Assembly: GCA_021014325.1 (NCBI GenBank)
Contig: CM037475.1
Coordinates: forward strand, 2,387,001 to 2,451,000
DNA: 64,000 bases
Reading direction: 5' to 3'
Origin: Plazaster borealis
Lineage: Eukaryota > Echinodermata > Asteroidea > Forcipulatida > Labidiasteridae
The position numbers and the translations under genes were made by a program. This document shows, in pieces, positions 47,601 to 53,367 of the stretch. The notes beneath the pieces are model-generated. The model saw only the letters and a list, made by a program, of their open reading frames with translations, did not search any database and was not told where the DNA came from. How positions within the stretch are numbered: position 1 is the first letter of the stretch; each line of letters starts with the position of its first letter.

Positions 47601-50021
47601 ACAGAGGTGTCCTTTTCTTAAATGAAATACTGCCTTGATGCCAGGGCTCGAATTTTACACTGGACCACATGCCTGAGGCCAGTGGTGTCGGGCCAGTAAA
47701 CTTTTGACCGGAAAAGTCCAGCGGTCTTGTATTTTTTAATTGAATATCAATGAAGAATAAAAATAAAACCTCACTGTGTATCATCTTTAAAAAAAATTAA
47801 AATGTTAAATGTTGACTTTGAGTCTAATAAAATTCCTTTCAATTCTACTGAGAGTAATGACATAATGAAGTATACTTAATAACCATTAAGACAAATGAAA
47901 TCAATCTTCTCACTCAACATGTCTCAGCGCTTGTTCAAAAAAAAAAACAGTTTAACTTAAATGCATGTTAAACTGGGTCAGTAATTTTTTTGTTGTGATT
48001 CAGGTCTTGTAAAAAGAATTCTGGTCCAGTAAACATTTTGAGCAACGAGCCCTGTGGTCTTGTGGATTATTTCCCAAAATTCAAGTCCTGCTTACCTTTT
48101 AAAACAAAAACGAAATACATATAGCATCATGGCATTGACATTTAATTAACTCATTTTATGCTTGTGTCATCCAATGTTTTTGTTTTGTTTCAGTTGTATT
48201 TCAAAAACATCTGGGGTAAATTTGCTGAATGATCATTTTGTTAATGGTTTTGGCTTTTACTCATTCAAGCCTAATAACCTCCACTATGAATAATGATTCA
48301 TTTTAGAAAATTGACAAAATCCGAATGAAACAAACTCCCATTGCAGTCAGGGCTCCAAATTAAAACTGGACCACCCGCCCGAGGCCAGTGATTATAAGCA
48401 TCGGGCCACTAAACTCACCACTGGACAAGCCCGATGGTCTTGTGTTTTTCAATAGGATAATAAATTTGTTAACAAATGTTGAGTATGAGTCTGATAAATA
48501 TCTTTTAAATCTCTTTGGGTATCTAAGTATCTTCTCTCAGTGCTTGTTCAACTCATTGTGATTCTTGTCTTTTAAAAAAGAATTCTGGTCCAGTAAACAT
48601 TATAACCTACAAGCCCTACAGTCTTGTGGATTCCCCTCCCCCAATTTCGCTTTGCAGACCTGGAATTTCATATCAGAGAGGGCTACCGGTACTCCTAGAA
48701 CTATGAGGTTCGTTCCTCTATCGTCTATCGAACATCATAGTTCTAGGAGAAGAGCAGAGGGCAAGGCAATTTTGAAATTTGCAAAGGGCATTTCCATTGG
48801 AAAATCTTAAACTCTATAGGAAACTTTTGATGGGGCACCAAGGCCAATGCCGGGGGCAACAGAGGTCATGACCTCCGTGGCCTCCATTTTATCCCTAGCT
48901 GTGATAAACGTAGATTGCGACGTTCATAAACATCCTACGTACAATGTATCCCTCAGGACCGGTTACCTAACGGTTACCCCATGAACTCCGATCAAACATT
49001 TTTTTGATTGTCCCAAGTACAGTTGACACAGCTCGAATTTGGCGTAAAATTCCACAAGACTGCAGGGCTTGTAGCTCAAAATGTTTACTGACTGGACCAG
49101 AATTTATTTGACAAGACCAGGACCTTCATAAGAAAGAGCTTTCTACAGAGTTTAACATGTAAAAAATTAACTATTTGATTTTTGAACAAGCACTCAAAAG
49201 AATCTCATTTGTGTCATTGCGTTAGTATTAGATACTCAACGGAATTGTATTACCAGACTCAAAGTTAACATTTGAACATCATTTCTTTTGAAAAACACAA
49301 GACTGTCAGACTTGTCAGATCATGAGTTTACTGGCCCAGGGTTAAAATCACTGCCCTCGGGCCTGCGGTCCGAAAGAAATACGTGGAAAATGTGGAAAGA
49401 AATACAAATATGACAGCCACTTGTACTCGATATAATGTCCAAAAGTAGTATCGTAACACTGAAATAAGATTATGTTTTGGAACATGACGAGTGAAAAATG
49501 TGGAAGTCGGATACAACATCTCATCTCAAAAAAATTCTTGTTTACGGTCTTACCTGTGCTCGAACATCGGGACGTTCAAGCCATGTCTCGAAAAGAACCA
49601 GCAAGCGGCTTTCGTGATACTTCTCCGTCGATTTCAACCCGATAAAAATATCAGAAAGTTCTGTCGGCCTGAAATTGTTTTCTAAAGTACTGGAATCATT
49701 TGGAAGTAAAGCAGGTTTCACAAACTTTCTGGAACCGTTTGAAGTTTCGTCAAAGTTTGATTGTTCAGTCTCCGCCTCATGCATCTGCCCTTCGCTACTG
49801 AAGAAGATGTTACGAGGCCTTGCCCCTTTCTTGGAAGGGAGGTGATGCCAGGAGTTTTCTTGGGCGGTTTGAACTTTGGACGGAAGGTCTTCCAAGGAAT
49901 CACTTGATGGGAAAAGTGACAGCGCAGCAATAGCGCACATAGTCAAATAGGCTGCTCCGAAGATAACCGCCATTCTTTGTAATTTCGATCTGCACCTCCG
50001 AAACGATGAGCGAATATACAT
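17281..50021 (-). CDS. fng: Fringe: O-fucosylpeptide 3-beta-N-acetylglucosaminyltransferase (complete, ten exons)
   Basis: Ten minus-strand exons join in phase: 50021-49554, 42512-42464, 40244-40202, 38721-38662, 38137-37987, 36987-36884, 22604-22534, 20199-20099, 18782-18718 and 17338-17281. They total 1170 nt, or 389 residues plus TGA, the usual Fringe length. Residues 17-37 form a type II signal anchor ([20 protein letters not shown]). The GT31 domain starts near [20 protein letters not shown]. It continues through [49 protein letters not shown] (metal-binding DDD at 213-215), [28 protein letters not shown], the second acidic motif [10 protein letters not shown], and the C-terminal [11 protein letters not shown]. 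In the family this Golgi enzyme adds GlcNAc to O-fucose on Notch EGF repeats, tuning ligand choice. The start is supported by an in-frame TGA four codons upstream. All introns are GT-AG; the longest, 14.3 kb, separates exons 6 and 7. Manic, lunatic or radical subtypes do not apply outside vertebrates. Confidence 0.95.
17940..18290. repeat. 31-bp AT-rich tandem array in the last Fringe intron
   Basis: The unit GAAATATTTACTGAAAATAC plus AGTCAGAAAAT repeats about 11 times with 27-bp short versions that lack a few bases (ACTAGAAATAGTCAG). It lies between Fringe exons 9 and 10 (18718 and 17338). Confidence 0.85.
18415..18670 (-). repeat. Cluster of SINE-head fragments
   Basis: Three plus-strand segments, GCGGGATTTGAACCCACATC, GTGGGATTCGAACCCTGCAT and GTGGGATTTGAACCCCACAT, are B-box regions in minus orientation spaced about 95 bp apart. 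Each is preceded by a variant of GGACACAAGT or CACAAGTGCTCAGGA. They may be a local tandem duplication of a decayed SINE. Confidence 0.5.
18718..18782 (-). CDS. fng: Fringe exon 9
   Basis: Acceptor GTTTACAG and donor GTAAAG flank it on the minus strand. It encodes [18 protein letters not shown] then DPT plus AG of Arg. The DPTRF junction matches the family end, EDPTRFRSIHC. Confidence 0.9.
19330..19703 (-). mobile_element. TTAA MITE family A, copy 2 (intact)
   Basis: TTAA flanks both ends. The termini are AGGTATCGTACACGTTTGGT and its near-complement ACCAAACGTGTTCAGTGCCT. A perfect hairpin ACTTCTTGCAAGAAGT lies at the centre. It is in the Fringe intron between exons 8 and 9. Confidence 0.85.
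20099..20199 (-). CDS. fng: Fringe exon 8
   Basis: Acceptor AATCTCAG and donor GTGAGT flank it on the minus strand. It encodes [20 protein letters not shown] then [13 protein letters not shown]. Fringe proteins read LLGVxLTxSxxFHSHLE here. Confidence 0.92.
20900..21237 (+). mobile_element. TTAA MITE family A, copy 3
   Basis: TTAA occurs at both ends, with AGGCATCGTTCACGTTTGG at the left and GTACGATACCT at the right. An internal deletion near the right end removes the TTTTTATGCTAATAT block. Confidence 0.83.
21461..21497 (-). ncRNA. Hammerhead-like motif remnant
   Basis: The minus strand reads CTGAAGACGATCAGAG, then CGCACCGATCAAAACATTGA. This resembles the 14061 motif, but AAAAC replaces GAAAC, so it is probably inactive. 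Confidence 0.3.
21522..21716. repeat. CTCTGCTTACC-family repeat, copy 3
   Basis: It starts AGGACCTAATTTCATGGCTC and shares CTTACTGCCGAATTCTGCGC and GGGCAAGCGCC with 11361-11741. It ends AGCCAAGAAATTGGGCCC. Confidence 0.6.
21940..22172 (-). repeat. tRNA-derived SINE, 5' damaged
   Basis: On the minus strand it contains CACTTGT-like body sequence, GTTAAGAGAAGGGGTTTGCC and CCTTGTAAACTCTTACAAGG at its 3' end. It matches the SINE at 2724-3000. Confidence 0.55.
22172..22350 (+). mobile_element. GAGCTGCCAAC-ended element, empty-site copy
   Basis: It starts GAGCTGCCAACATTTGCATC and ends GGTAGAGCTGGCAGCTC, giving short inverted ends. It matches 25088-25668, where the same element is split by a TTAA MITE; here the corresponding site is uninterrupted. 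Confidence 0.6.
22534..22604 (-). CDS. fng: Fringe exon 7
   Basis: Acceptor TTCTACAG and donor GTAAAT flank it on the minus strand. It encodes [20 protein letters not shown] then FVI plus G of an Asp. LPDD(V/C)xxG is a signature of the family and holds the presumed catalytic acid or base. Confidence 0.92.
22840..23000 (-). repeat. Penelope-like 3' region fragment
   Basis: GCTGTTGCAAACTGC, CACCTATGGTATAAATGCAA and ACAGAAACAGTCAAGTAGAA match the region beside the decayed GIY-YIG element at 58380-58740. No coding remnant is recognisable here. Confidence 0.4.
23215..23335. repeat. Paired tRNA-like remnants in opposite orientation
   Basis: GGTGGATTCGAACCCATGCC (minus-oriented B box) and GGTCATGGGTTCTAACCCTG (plus-oriented B box) lie about 75 bp apart, giving a palindrome-like structure ending GGGCCACCTTA. 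I read it as a foldback made from a SINE head. Confidence 0.45.
24066..24206. mobile_element. 141-bp palindromic MITE
   Basis: GGGGTCGATTTCACAAA at the left and TTTGTGAAATCGGCCCC at the right are inverted. The interior is packed with GGACTAGTCCTA and AAGACTAGTCTTA palindromes. It lies in the long Fringe intron 6. Confidence 0.7.
24208..24545. repeat. GGACCAG/CAAGACC-type dispersed repeat, copy 2
   Basis: GGGCTTGTAGCTCAACAATT, TACTGGACCAGAGTATT, AACACAAGACCAAAGGACTT and the final GCCTCGGGCCTGCGGTCCAG match the copies at 42610 and 49026. Confidence 0.55.
25088..25668 (+). mobile_element. GAGCTGCCAAC-ended element interrupted by a TTAA MITE
   Basis: ACAGCTACCAACATTTGCAG on the left and GGTAGAGTTGGCAGCTCTA on the right correspond to the ends of the element at 22172-22350. 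The interior is broken at ATTCAACATTAA by the MITE at 25173-25550. Confidence 0.65.
25173..25550 (+). mobile_element. TTAA MITE family A, copy 4 (nested)
   Basis: TTAA flanks both ends, with termini AGGCACTGAACACGTTTGGT and AATGTGTACAGTGCCT. It is inserted into the older element at 25088-25668, whose uninterrupted relative at 22172 shows TCAACATAACAGG at this point. Confidence 0.88.
26058..26375 (+). mobile_element. TTAA MITE family B, truncated ends
   Basis: GGGATTGTATACTTTTGGTA, GTTATGTCCACGCAGGAAGA and AAAGCTGCTGTACTTATTAC match the intact copy at 33809-34198. Neither TTAA survives. Confidence 0.65.
26387..26578. mobile_element. GGGCCCAATTTCA-family foldback MITE
   Basis: It starts AGCCCAATTTCATAGAGCTG and ends CAGCTCTATGCAATTGGGCC. 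The interior matches 29844-30038, including GAGCAGGATGCCAGTCATAG. Confidence 0.65.
26640..27067 (+). mobile_element. TTAA MITE family D
   Basis: TTAA is at both ends. The termini AAGGGTTTGGGTACTTTTTG and AAAAGGTACCCAAACCCTT are inverted. The interior has a palindrome ATAATTTTCATCTCAGGAGA followed by its complement. It is a separate sequence family with the same target site. Confidence 0.75.
27495..27871 (-). mobile_element. TTAA MITE family A, copy 5
   Basis: TTAA at both ends, AGGCATTGGAAACGTTTGG and CCAAACGTGTTCAGTGCC termini, and the central CTTCTTGCAAGAAG hairpin. Confidence 0.85.
28229..28557 (+). mobile_element. TTAA MITE family C, copy 1
   Basis: TTAA ends with AGGTATTGTACACTTTTGGT and ACTGTACAGGGCCT termini. 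The interior differs from family A, with ATCGCGCGTGATAAAAACTA and AACGATAGCATTTTAGGCAG. The second copy is 60554-60912. Confidence 0.75.
28750..29095. repeat. 21-bp GA/TC tandem array with inverted flank
   Basis: AGTTGAAGTTTTCAAGTTTC plus C repeats about ten times with drift (28760-28990). It is followed by CATTGAAACTTGCAAACTTC and further CTTGAAAC/ACTCGA blocks that read as inverted units to 29095, so the whole is partly self-complementary. Confidence 0.8.
29844..30038. mobile_element. GGGCCCAATTTCA-family foldback MITE
   Basis: It begins GGGCCCACTGTCATAGAACT and ends AGCTTTATGAAATTGGGCCC, with CTTAAGCAGAAAATATTGCT inside. Confidence 0.7.
30825..31201 (+). mobile_element. TTAA MITE family A, copy 6
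   Basis: The right TTAA is intact and the left is mutated to ATAA. Termini are AGGCACTGAACACGTTTGGT and CCAAACGTGTACGATACC. Confidence 0.83.
31514..31660. repeat. GGGCCCAATTTCA-family element, left end lost
   Basis: TATGCTAAGCAAAAATAAGC through CTCTATGAAATTCGGCCC matches the family. The left terminal block is absent. Confidence 0.55.
32360..32735 (+). mobile_element. TTAA MITE family A, copy 7
   Basis: TTAA at both ends; AAGCACTGGACATGTTTTGG and CCAAACGTGTACGATACCT termini; central hairpin present. Confidence 0.85.
33147..33235. repeat. 44-bp direct duplication
   Basis: TGTATTTTGCACATTGTCCG followed by TGGCATATGCACAAGTTTTT occurs twice in a row almost without change. Confidence 0.8.
33809..34198 (+). 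mobile_element. TTAA MITE family B, intact copy
   Basis: TTAA at both ends with AGGGATTGTATACGTTTGGT and ACCAAACGTATACAGACCCT termini. Other copies are at 12481-12954, 26058-26375, 36630-36751 (partial), 38991-39367 and 45957-46335. Confidence 0.8.
34665..35095. repeat. 104-bp tandem array, four units
   Basis: Units begin GTTGGACTGAGGACTGCACT at 34665, 34769 and 34873, with a diverged fourth at 34977 and a partial fifth near 35085. Each ends GGGTGTTGAGTTAC or similar. It is in Fringe intron 6. Confidence 0.88.
36630..36751 (-). mobile_element. TTAA MITE family B, partial copy
   Basis: It holds AATATCTCAAAAACGCTACC through ACGTATACAATCCCTTTAA, one end of the element, with the other end missing. 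It lies about 130 bp downstream of Fringe exon 6 (36884-36987), in intron 6. Confidence 0.6.
36884..36987 (-). CDS. fng: Fringe exon 6
   Basis: Acceptor ATTGAAG and donor GTAAGA flank it on the minus strand. It encodes [19 protein letters not shown] then [15 protein letters not shown] plus AG of a Ser. FxFGTGGAGxCISR is the strongly conserved acceptor-site loop of Fringe. Confidence 0.94.
37375..37465 (-). repeat. tRNA-like sequence
   Basis: The minus strand reads ACTTGGTGGTCTAGCAGTTA (A-box-like), then GTCTTGGGTTCGAATCCCAT and CCAAGT, which could close an acceptor stem with one mismatch. The anticodon arm pairs poorly. I favour a tRNA pseudogene or SINE head over a functional tRNA. Confidence 0.4.
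37987..38137 (-). CDS. fng: Fringe exon 5 (DDD motif)
   Basis: Acceptor TTTGAAG and donor GTGAGA flank it on the minus strand. It encodes [20 protein letters not shown], then [20 protein letters not shown] and [10 protein letters not shown]. The DDD triplet coordinates Mn2+ and UDP-GlcNAc in GT31 enzymes. A second aromatic residue replaces the usual Phe of WFC. Confidence 0.94.
38215..38535 (-). mobile_element. tRNA-derived SINE, near full length
   Basis: The minus strand starts GTGTCATGGCCGAGCGGTCA (A box), then GGGTTCGAGTCCTGGTCATG (B box), CACTTGTGTCCTTAAGCAAG and the body GGATGGGATGTAAAGCCATA. It lies about 80 bp from Fringe exon 5, so it is close to the splice acceptor. Confidence 0.72.
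38662..38721 (-). CDS. fng: Fringe exon 4 (60 nt)
   Basis: Acceptor CTTCAG and donor GTAATC flank it on the minus strand. It encodes [19 protein letters not shown], equivalent to the family segment QALSCKMAVEYDKFIESGKK. Both flanking codons are split (AG|A). Confidence 0.9.
38784..38968. mobile_element. GGGCCCAATTTCA-family foldback MITE
   Basis: It begins GGGCCCAAGTTTCATGGAGC and ends TTCCAGGAAATTGGGTCC with the usual interior. It lies 60 bp upstream (coding sense) of Fringe exon 4. Confidence 0.65.
38991..39367 (+). mobile_element. TTAA MITE family B
   Basis: TTAA at both ends. AGGGATTGTATACGTTATGT and ACAGACCCT termini, with a perfect AGAAGCGTTACTG ... CAGTAACGCTTCT hairpin at the centre. 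Confidence 0.75.
39524..39660 (+). repeat. tRNA-derived SINE head with extension
   Basis: TTCAGTTGGTAGAGCACCAG (A-box side), CAGGTTCAAGTCTTGCTCGA (B box), then GATTTGTCTTTGTTCAACCC. The same extension lies next to the inverted copy at 6645-6740. Confidence 0.6.
40202..40244 (-). CDS. fng: Fringe exon 3 (43 nt)
   Basis: This microexon has acceptor TGATAAG and donor GTAAGA on the minus strand. It completes the split Asp and encodes [13 protein letters not shown] plus AG of an Arg. The family motif is INTNC..AHSRQ. Confidence 0.9.
40743..41609. mobile_element. MULE-like non-autonomous DNA transposon with 9-bp target duplication
   Basis: Terminal inverted repeats of about 139 bp (40743-40881) and 121 bp (41489-41609) begin TAGTCTTGGCCCAAGACGTC and continue through AACTCGTTATAGCGCGCC and CTCTCACTAACGTCTTGGGA. 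The left arm carries an extra 19 bp or so. GGTCATTAC flanks both sides (40734-40742 and 41610-41618). Long inverted repeats with a 9-bp duplication fit Mutator-like elements. The interior is noncoding. It lies in Fringe intron 2. Confidence 0.82.
41950..42300. repeat. 117-bp tandem array, three units and a partial
   Basis: ATGTGGTGAATGCATCTACA starts at 41951, 42067 and 42184, with a diverged start at 42280. CAGTACACAGTCAAC and CATTCAATCTCATCCACTGT recur in each unit. It is in Fringe intron 2, about 160 bp from exon 2. Confidence 0.85.
42464..42512 (-). CDS. fng: Fringe exon 2 (49 nt)
   Basis: This small exon lies between the acceptor CTTTTCAG and the donor GTGAGT on the minus strand. It encodes [16 protein letters not shown] plus one base of an Asp codon. 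The FTDADD segment matches the nucleotide-sugar binding strand FTDGED of Fringe proteins. Confidence 0.92.
42610..42978. repeat. GGACCAG/CAAGACC-type dispersed repeat, copy 3
   Basis: CCACAAGACTGCAGGGCTCA, TACTGGACCAGAAAATTTGG, CAAGACCACCGGACTTGTCC and CTGCGGTCCAGTGTTAATTC mark the element. Confidence 0.6.
43400..43759 (-). mobile_element. TTAA MITE family A, copy 8 (left end truncated)
   Basis: It starts inside the terminus at TACACGTTTGGTAATTACTC and ends ACGTGTTCAGTGCCTTTAA. Confidence 0.8.
44873..45117. mobile_element. Foldback element with 95-bp perfect-looking arms
   Basis: GCGCCCAATTTCAAAGAGCT ... AACCAAATTTCCATGTG and CACGTGGAAATTTGGTTGGT ... TCTGAAATTGGGCCC are inverted over about 95 bp. 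The arms share the GGGCCCAATTTCA end and CTTAGCA content, but differ inside from the 190-bp version. It interrupts a repeat of the AGGCCTGGAATT type. Confidence 0.72.
45957..46335 (-). mobile_element. TTAA MITE family B
   Basis: TTAA at both ends; AGGCATCGTACACGATTGGT and CCAAGTGTACGATGCCT termini. The core matches family B (AATATCTCAAAAACGCTACC) but the ends are family-A-like, so it may be a recombinant. Confidence 0.72.
46337..46806. mobile_element. GGACTAGT-type foldback element
   Basis: GGACTAGTCAAATTATCTCC ... GTTCAGTGTTGAAAAGC on the left is inverted with AACTGAACTAGTCAGCC ... GAGAATTCTGACTGGTCC on the right. It adjoins the family-B MITE at its left edge. Confidence 0.6.
47281..47442. 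repeat. AGGCCTGGAATT-type repeat
   Basis: GGCCTGGATTTCATCTTTGA, GAGGGCAAGGCCATTTTTA, AAAGGGCACATCCATTGGAA and GAGGCCATGGCCTTTGTG recur at 45114-45235, 47523-47575 and 48651-48895. Confidence 0.5.
47641..48080. repeat. GGACCAG/CAAGACC-type dispersed repeat, copy 4
   Basis: AGGGCTCGAATTTTACACTG, GACCGGAAAAGTCCAGCGGT and GGTCTTGTGGATTATTTCCC match other copies. Confidence 0.55.
48345..48655. repeat. GGACCAG/CAAGACC-type dispersed repeat, copy 5
   Basis: AGGGCTCCAAATTAAAACTG, GGACAAGCCCGATGGTCTTG and CAGTCTTGTGGATTCCCCTC match other copies. Confidence 0.55.
48651..48895. repeat. AGGCCTGGAATT-type repeat with a nested palindrome
   Basis: The repeat matches 47281-47442 but is interrupted within GAGAGGGC by a palindrome at 48692-48749. 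The palindrome arms CTCCTAGAACTATGAGGTTC and GAACATCATAGTTCTAGGAG are 20-21 bp with one mismatch. Confidence 0.6.
49026..49375. repeat. GGACCAG/CAAGACC-type dispersed repeat, copy 6
   Basis: AGCTCGAATTTGGCGTAAAA, CCACAAGACTGCAGGGCTTG, TGACTGGACCAGAATTTATT and GGGCCTGCGGTCC mark it. It ends about 180 bp downstream of the Fringe exon 1 donor. Confidence 0.6.
49554..50021 (-). CDS. fng: Fringe exon 1 (N-terminus, membrane anchor, start of GT31 domain)
   Basis: The ATG is at 50019-50021 with G at -3 and an in-frame TGA at 50031-50033. The 156 codons end in phase 0 at Gln before the donor GTAAGA (minus strand). The segment has a basic N-terminus (RRCRSKLQR), a hydrophobic anchor, and a low-conservation stem rich in Ser, Glu and Asn with a dibasic KK near residue 64. 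The catalytic domain begins with [21 protein letters not shown] second Met at residue 17 could be an alternative start directly at the anchor. Confidence 0.92.
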
Positions 50022-51184
50022 GTCAACAATTCAGCTGCTGTTGTACGAGTAAAACATGAAGACTTGACTAGTTGGAAACATTTCCATATCATCCCACCAC
50101 GTTCTAAGGGATTTGTTAGATTTTTTTAAATTAATGGATGTTAAACTTCATTTCTCATTTTTTAATATTCCTTGTCAGGAATTGGTAGCTATAACGCTAA
50201 ATGTTGATATTAAAAAATGAAAATTCAAGTACACATTTCATTACGGAACTCTCGCGTACTTTGTAACTTTGTGCCCAACCAAAGGTCAAAGGAACTAAAA
50301 AATAAAACGGAGTGGGTGGCATGCTGCGAAAAATGATCCTTTCAAAAAACTACTTTGCCAAACAAGTCAGCTGCCAAGTTAACATCGTTCATTTCTGAGG
50401 TACATGCTGCCAACTGTGGTCAACTTTGAGCACCAAATCCCAGCTCAGAAGTGAGTTTCTGCCGGCCGAGTGTGTTACCCACGACCTTCCCATCCACCTA
50501 CAGAAACACCCAGTGACGGATCTTCACAACAAACTCGACCGACCACCACCAGCTGAGTTTTTGGAACCTGTTGCCCACAACTGGTCCAAAACAGTCATTT
50601 ACATAATTGGGCTGCTAGAGGGGGCTATACTGGGGGTACCAGAAAGTTGTGGAAATAATATTGGGGAAAAGTTTGCAACTAACTGTGACAATCGGGCCCA
50701 CAAAAAAACAAAAAACTTACATGTACCCTCTGATCCTAAACAGGGATAAACATCGGTGGACTGTTAGAGGGGAAATAACGGGACTATAACGGGGAAATAA
50801 CGGGGATAGGCCTACCTGAAAGTTGTCAAAATTGGACTTGAAACTTTATAACTGTGATCCGCATCGGGCCCACACAAAAACTGGTCCAAAACATTGATTT
50901 ACATTATCAGACTGCTAGAGGGGGCTATAACGGGCACAAGAAAGTGTCAAATCCACAGACATAAATCGGGCCTTGAACGCGCGAACGGCCTCCGCCGTTT
51001 CGATACCTCTCGTCACTAACCTTTGGAAGGGAAGCACTGAAAAACAATGTGTTAGGCCTCTAAAGATCAACTTTAACGAAAAAAACATTTACGTTATTAT
51101 GATTATTAATGATTATGTCTGAAACTCAATTAAAACTGCTTCATAATAAGGGAATAAAGATGGACGAGATCTTGAACGTTTGTT
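50022..51184. other. Fringe 5' flank (5' UTR and probable promoter region)
   Basis: It lies immediately upstream of the Fringe ATG on the minus strand. I could not identify a TATA box or transcription start. It contains two direct repeats 300 bp apart (50579 and 50879), beginning AACTGGTCCAAAACA and including CTGCTAGAGGGGGCTATA. It is less MITE-dense than its surroundings. Confidence 0.4.
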
Positions 51185-51549
51185 TTAAAGGTATCGTACA
51201 CGTTTGGTAATGACTCAAAACAAATATTAGCATAAAAACTTACTTGGTAACAAGCAACGGAGAGCTGTCGATAGTATAAAACATTGTAGGAAACGACTCC
51301 CTCTGAAGTAACGTAGTTTTTAAGGGGGAGGTAATTTCTCACTAAAATAATAAAAGACTTCTTGCAAAAAGTTTTTATTCCTATCTGAAAGCACACAAAT
51401 TTGTACAACAAGAGTGTTTTTTCATCATTTTCTTGCAACTTCGACGACCAATTGAGCTCAAATTTTCACAGGCTTGTTATTTTATGCATATGTTGGGATA
51501 CACCAAGTGAGAACACTGGTCTTTGACAACGCAAACGTGTTCAGTGCCG
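51185..51549 (-). mobile_element. TTAA MITE family A, copy 9 (right end damaged)
   Basis: TTAA then AGGTATCGTACACGTTTGGT at the left. The right end reads GCAAACGTGTTCAGTGCC without a TTAA. It is between the Fringe and SLC43 start codons. Confidence 0.8.
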
Positions 51550-51660
51550 CAGCGAATTTTTTTCCTGCAAACGTTTTTTTCCCCCATACGGCGAACTGTG
51601 TATAAAGGACCTTGTCGAAGGCGAGGTCCTTTATCGCACGGCCACGACCCTGCAAGGTTT

Positions 51661-51692
51661 TACCATGGAGGTAGAAATTCTACCTCCATGGT
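51661..51692. repeat. 31-bp perfect palindrome
   Basis: ACCATGGAGGTAGAA and TTCTACCTCCATGGT surround a single A. A second hairpin, AAAGGACCTTG ... GAGGTCCTTT, lies at about 51605-51633. Confidence 0.75.
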
Positions 51693-52106
51693 TTTACTAA
51701 CGTGCGTTGACTGAGTCACCATTCTTTTAACCACATTCGTAAAATGCCATAAGCGTAACAACGATGTTGGAAAATCTGTAAAACTTTTCAGTAAATTTAA
51801 TATTGTCGATCGACATGTTATGCCCTCACGTTCCGCGAAAGGTCAAAATGCATGCGACGCTCAACGGCTGTGCGATCGCGCGCACACTAATAGATTGTAC
51901 ATTGATTACCGTGTATGTATTGATTGCGTTACGCGTAAATTAGCGCCAAGCGTAAGTTTGCGCGTCACGCTTCCTCACCGTGTTCACGCTGGATGTCACG
52001 TGTTTCGGATCAAACGTAAACTCCGAGCGCGTCCGAAAACGGCACAGCCATGGAAGATGATGGCTTCCGGAAATCAAACAGCTGCATAAAAAAATTCAAA
52101 TTAAAA

Positions 52107-52200
52107 AATAACTGCTTTTGACAACAACAACAAATAACTGCTCTTGAAAATACAAAATAACTGCTTTTGAAAATTAAAAATAACTGCTTTTAAAAATAAA
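52107..52200. repeat. Short tandem repeat of AAATAACTGCTTTTG
   Basis: AATAACTGCTTTTGA-type units of about 23-26 bp repeat four times with small variations. Confidence 0.75.
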
Positions 52201-52214
52201 ATAGCGATGGCACA

Positions 52215-52788
52215 AGACCGTGCAAGTCTCGCGCGTATAGACCTTTCTTTTGCAACGTCACAGCCCGAGTTTTTGCCAACCGAGGTTGGAAAACTATGGC
52301 AAGCCATAAATGCAAAGCATAAGCAGATAGCTACAGTTTGTAATAATATTACACAAATATTCAAAAATAGTGTTGAATTTGTTGGAAACAAAGCAACCAA
52401 TCATTGTATGTATTTTCGGTTGATTGAAAGTTTACAGAAATGTTGAATTTGGACACAACATTTGTTAACACGATTGAATGTTTTGCTAACATTCGGCCGT
52501 CCATGCCAACCAGCGCGGTTTGTTTATCAACAAAAGAAAGGTCTATTCGAACATTTTTGGGACCACTTTGGTCCCACGTACGATGCTTTGAAGGAAACAA
52601 ACCAACCTCGTTCCCATGGTGTACGATCTCGCCGCGCCATTTTGTTTTCTTTCCCAGAATGCCTTGCTCGATTATACAGTGGTGAGAGGTATCGATACGG
52701 CGCGCTGCCCATGGTAGCGAGGCTGGAAACAAACTCAAGCGCTTAACGGGTCCCAACGTTCGAATACGCACGAGACTTGCACAGTCTA
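52215..52788. mobile_element. Element with GCAAGTCTCG terminal inverted repeats
   Basis: AGACCGTGCAAGTCTCGCGC at the left is inverted with GCACGAGACTTGCACAGTCT at the right. It contains GGGACCACTTTGGTCCCACG and lacks a convincing coding frame. A related element is at 53832-54183. Confidence 0.6.
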
Positions 52789-53367
52789 TTGGGCTTTCGT
52801 ACTTACGGATTTACGTTCCGTTCATCGTTCGTTGACCCTAACTGCAAAAAATCTGGACTTTTGAAATTAAAAATTACCCAAATAAAAAGTTCCACATTTT
52901 TATAAACTTTTATAGGCCTAGTAATTTAATTAGTTTTCTAGTTTTTATTTATTTATATGCAGACAATGTATTAAACTTTTGTTTTTACCTCCACGGCAGG
53001 TTAAAAAATGAACAAGTATAGGCCTATACATGACGCTCAATAGCGGGCTTGTTAAAAATGCAAACAGAAACTACAGTTTTTTATTGGCCAGGAGTTCCCC
53101 CAGAAACAATGGTGCACCTCTTTGTGCCCCTGTTATTTAACCCAGTTTCGGCGCTGGTTTTTGTCTGTGTACAATGATCGAAAGTGTATAACGTATCACG
53201 CTTTTAGGCCTGTAATAACCACAAAATGGCCAATCTACCTTTTGGCACACAAAGAAAAACAAATCGCTTGGGGCTAAAGGCCAACTTTGTGATAACAAAG
53301 TTCTAAATAAGTACACCTATAACGAGGTCGGTACTATCATTTTATTTCGTGCACAACTTCAGAATCA

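Noticed and set aside
52361..52771. A 136-codon minus-strand frame.
   Set aside because: It lies within the GCAAGTCTCG-ended repeat, overlaps open frames on both strands, and resembles no family I recognise.
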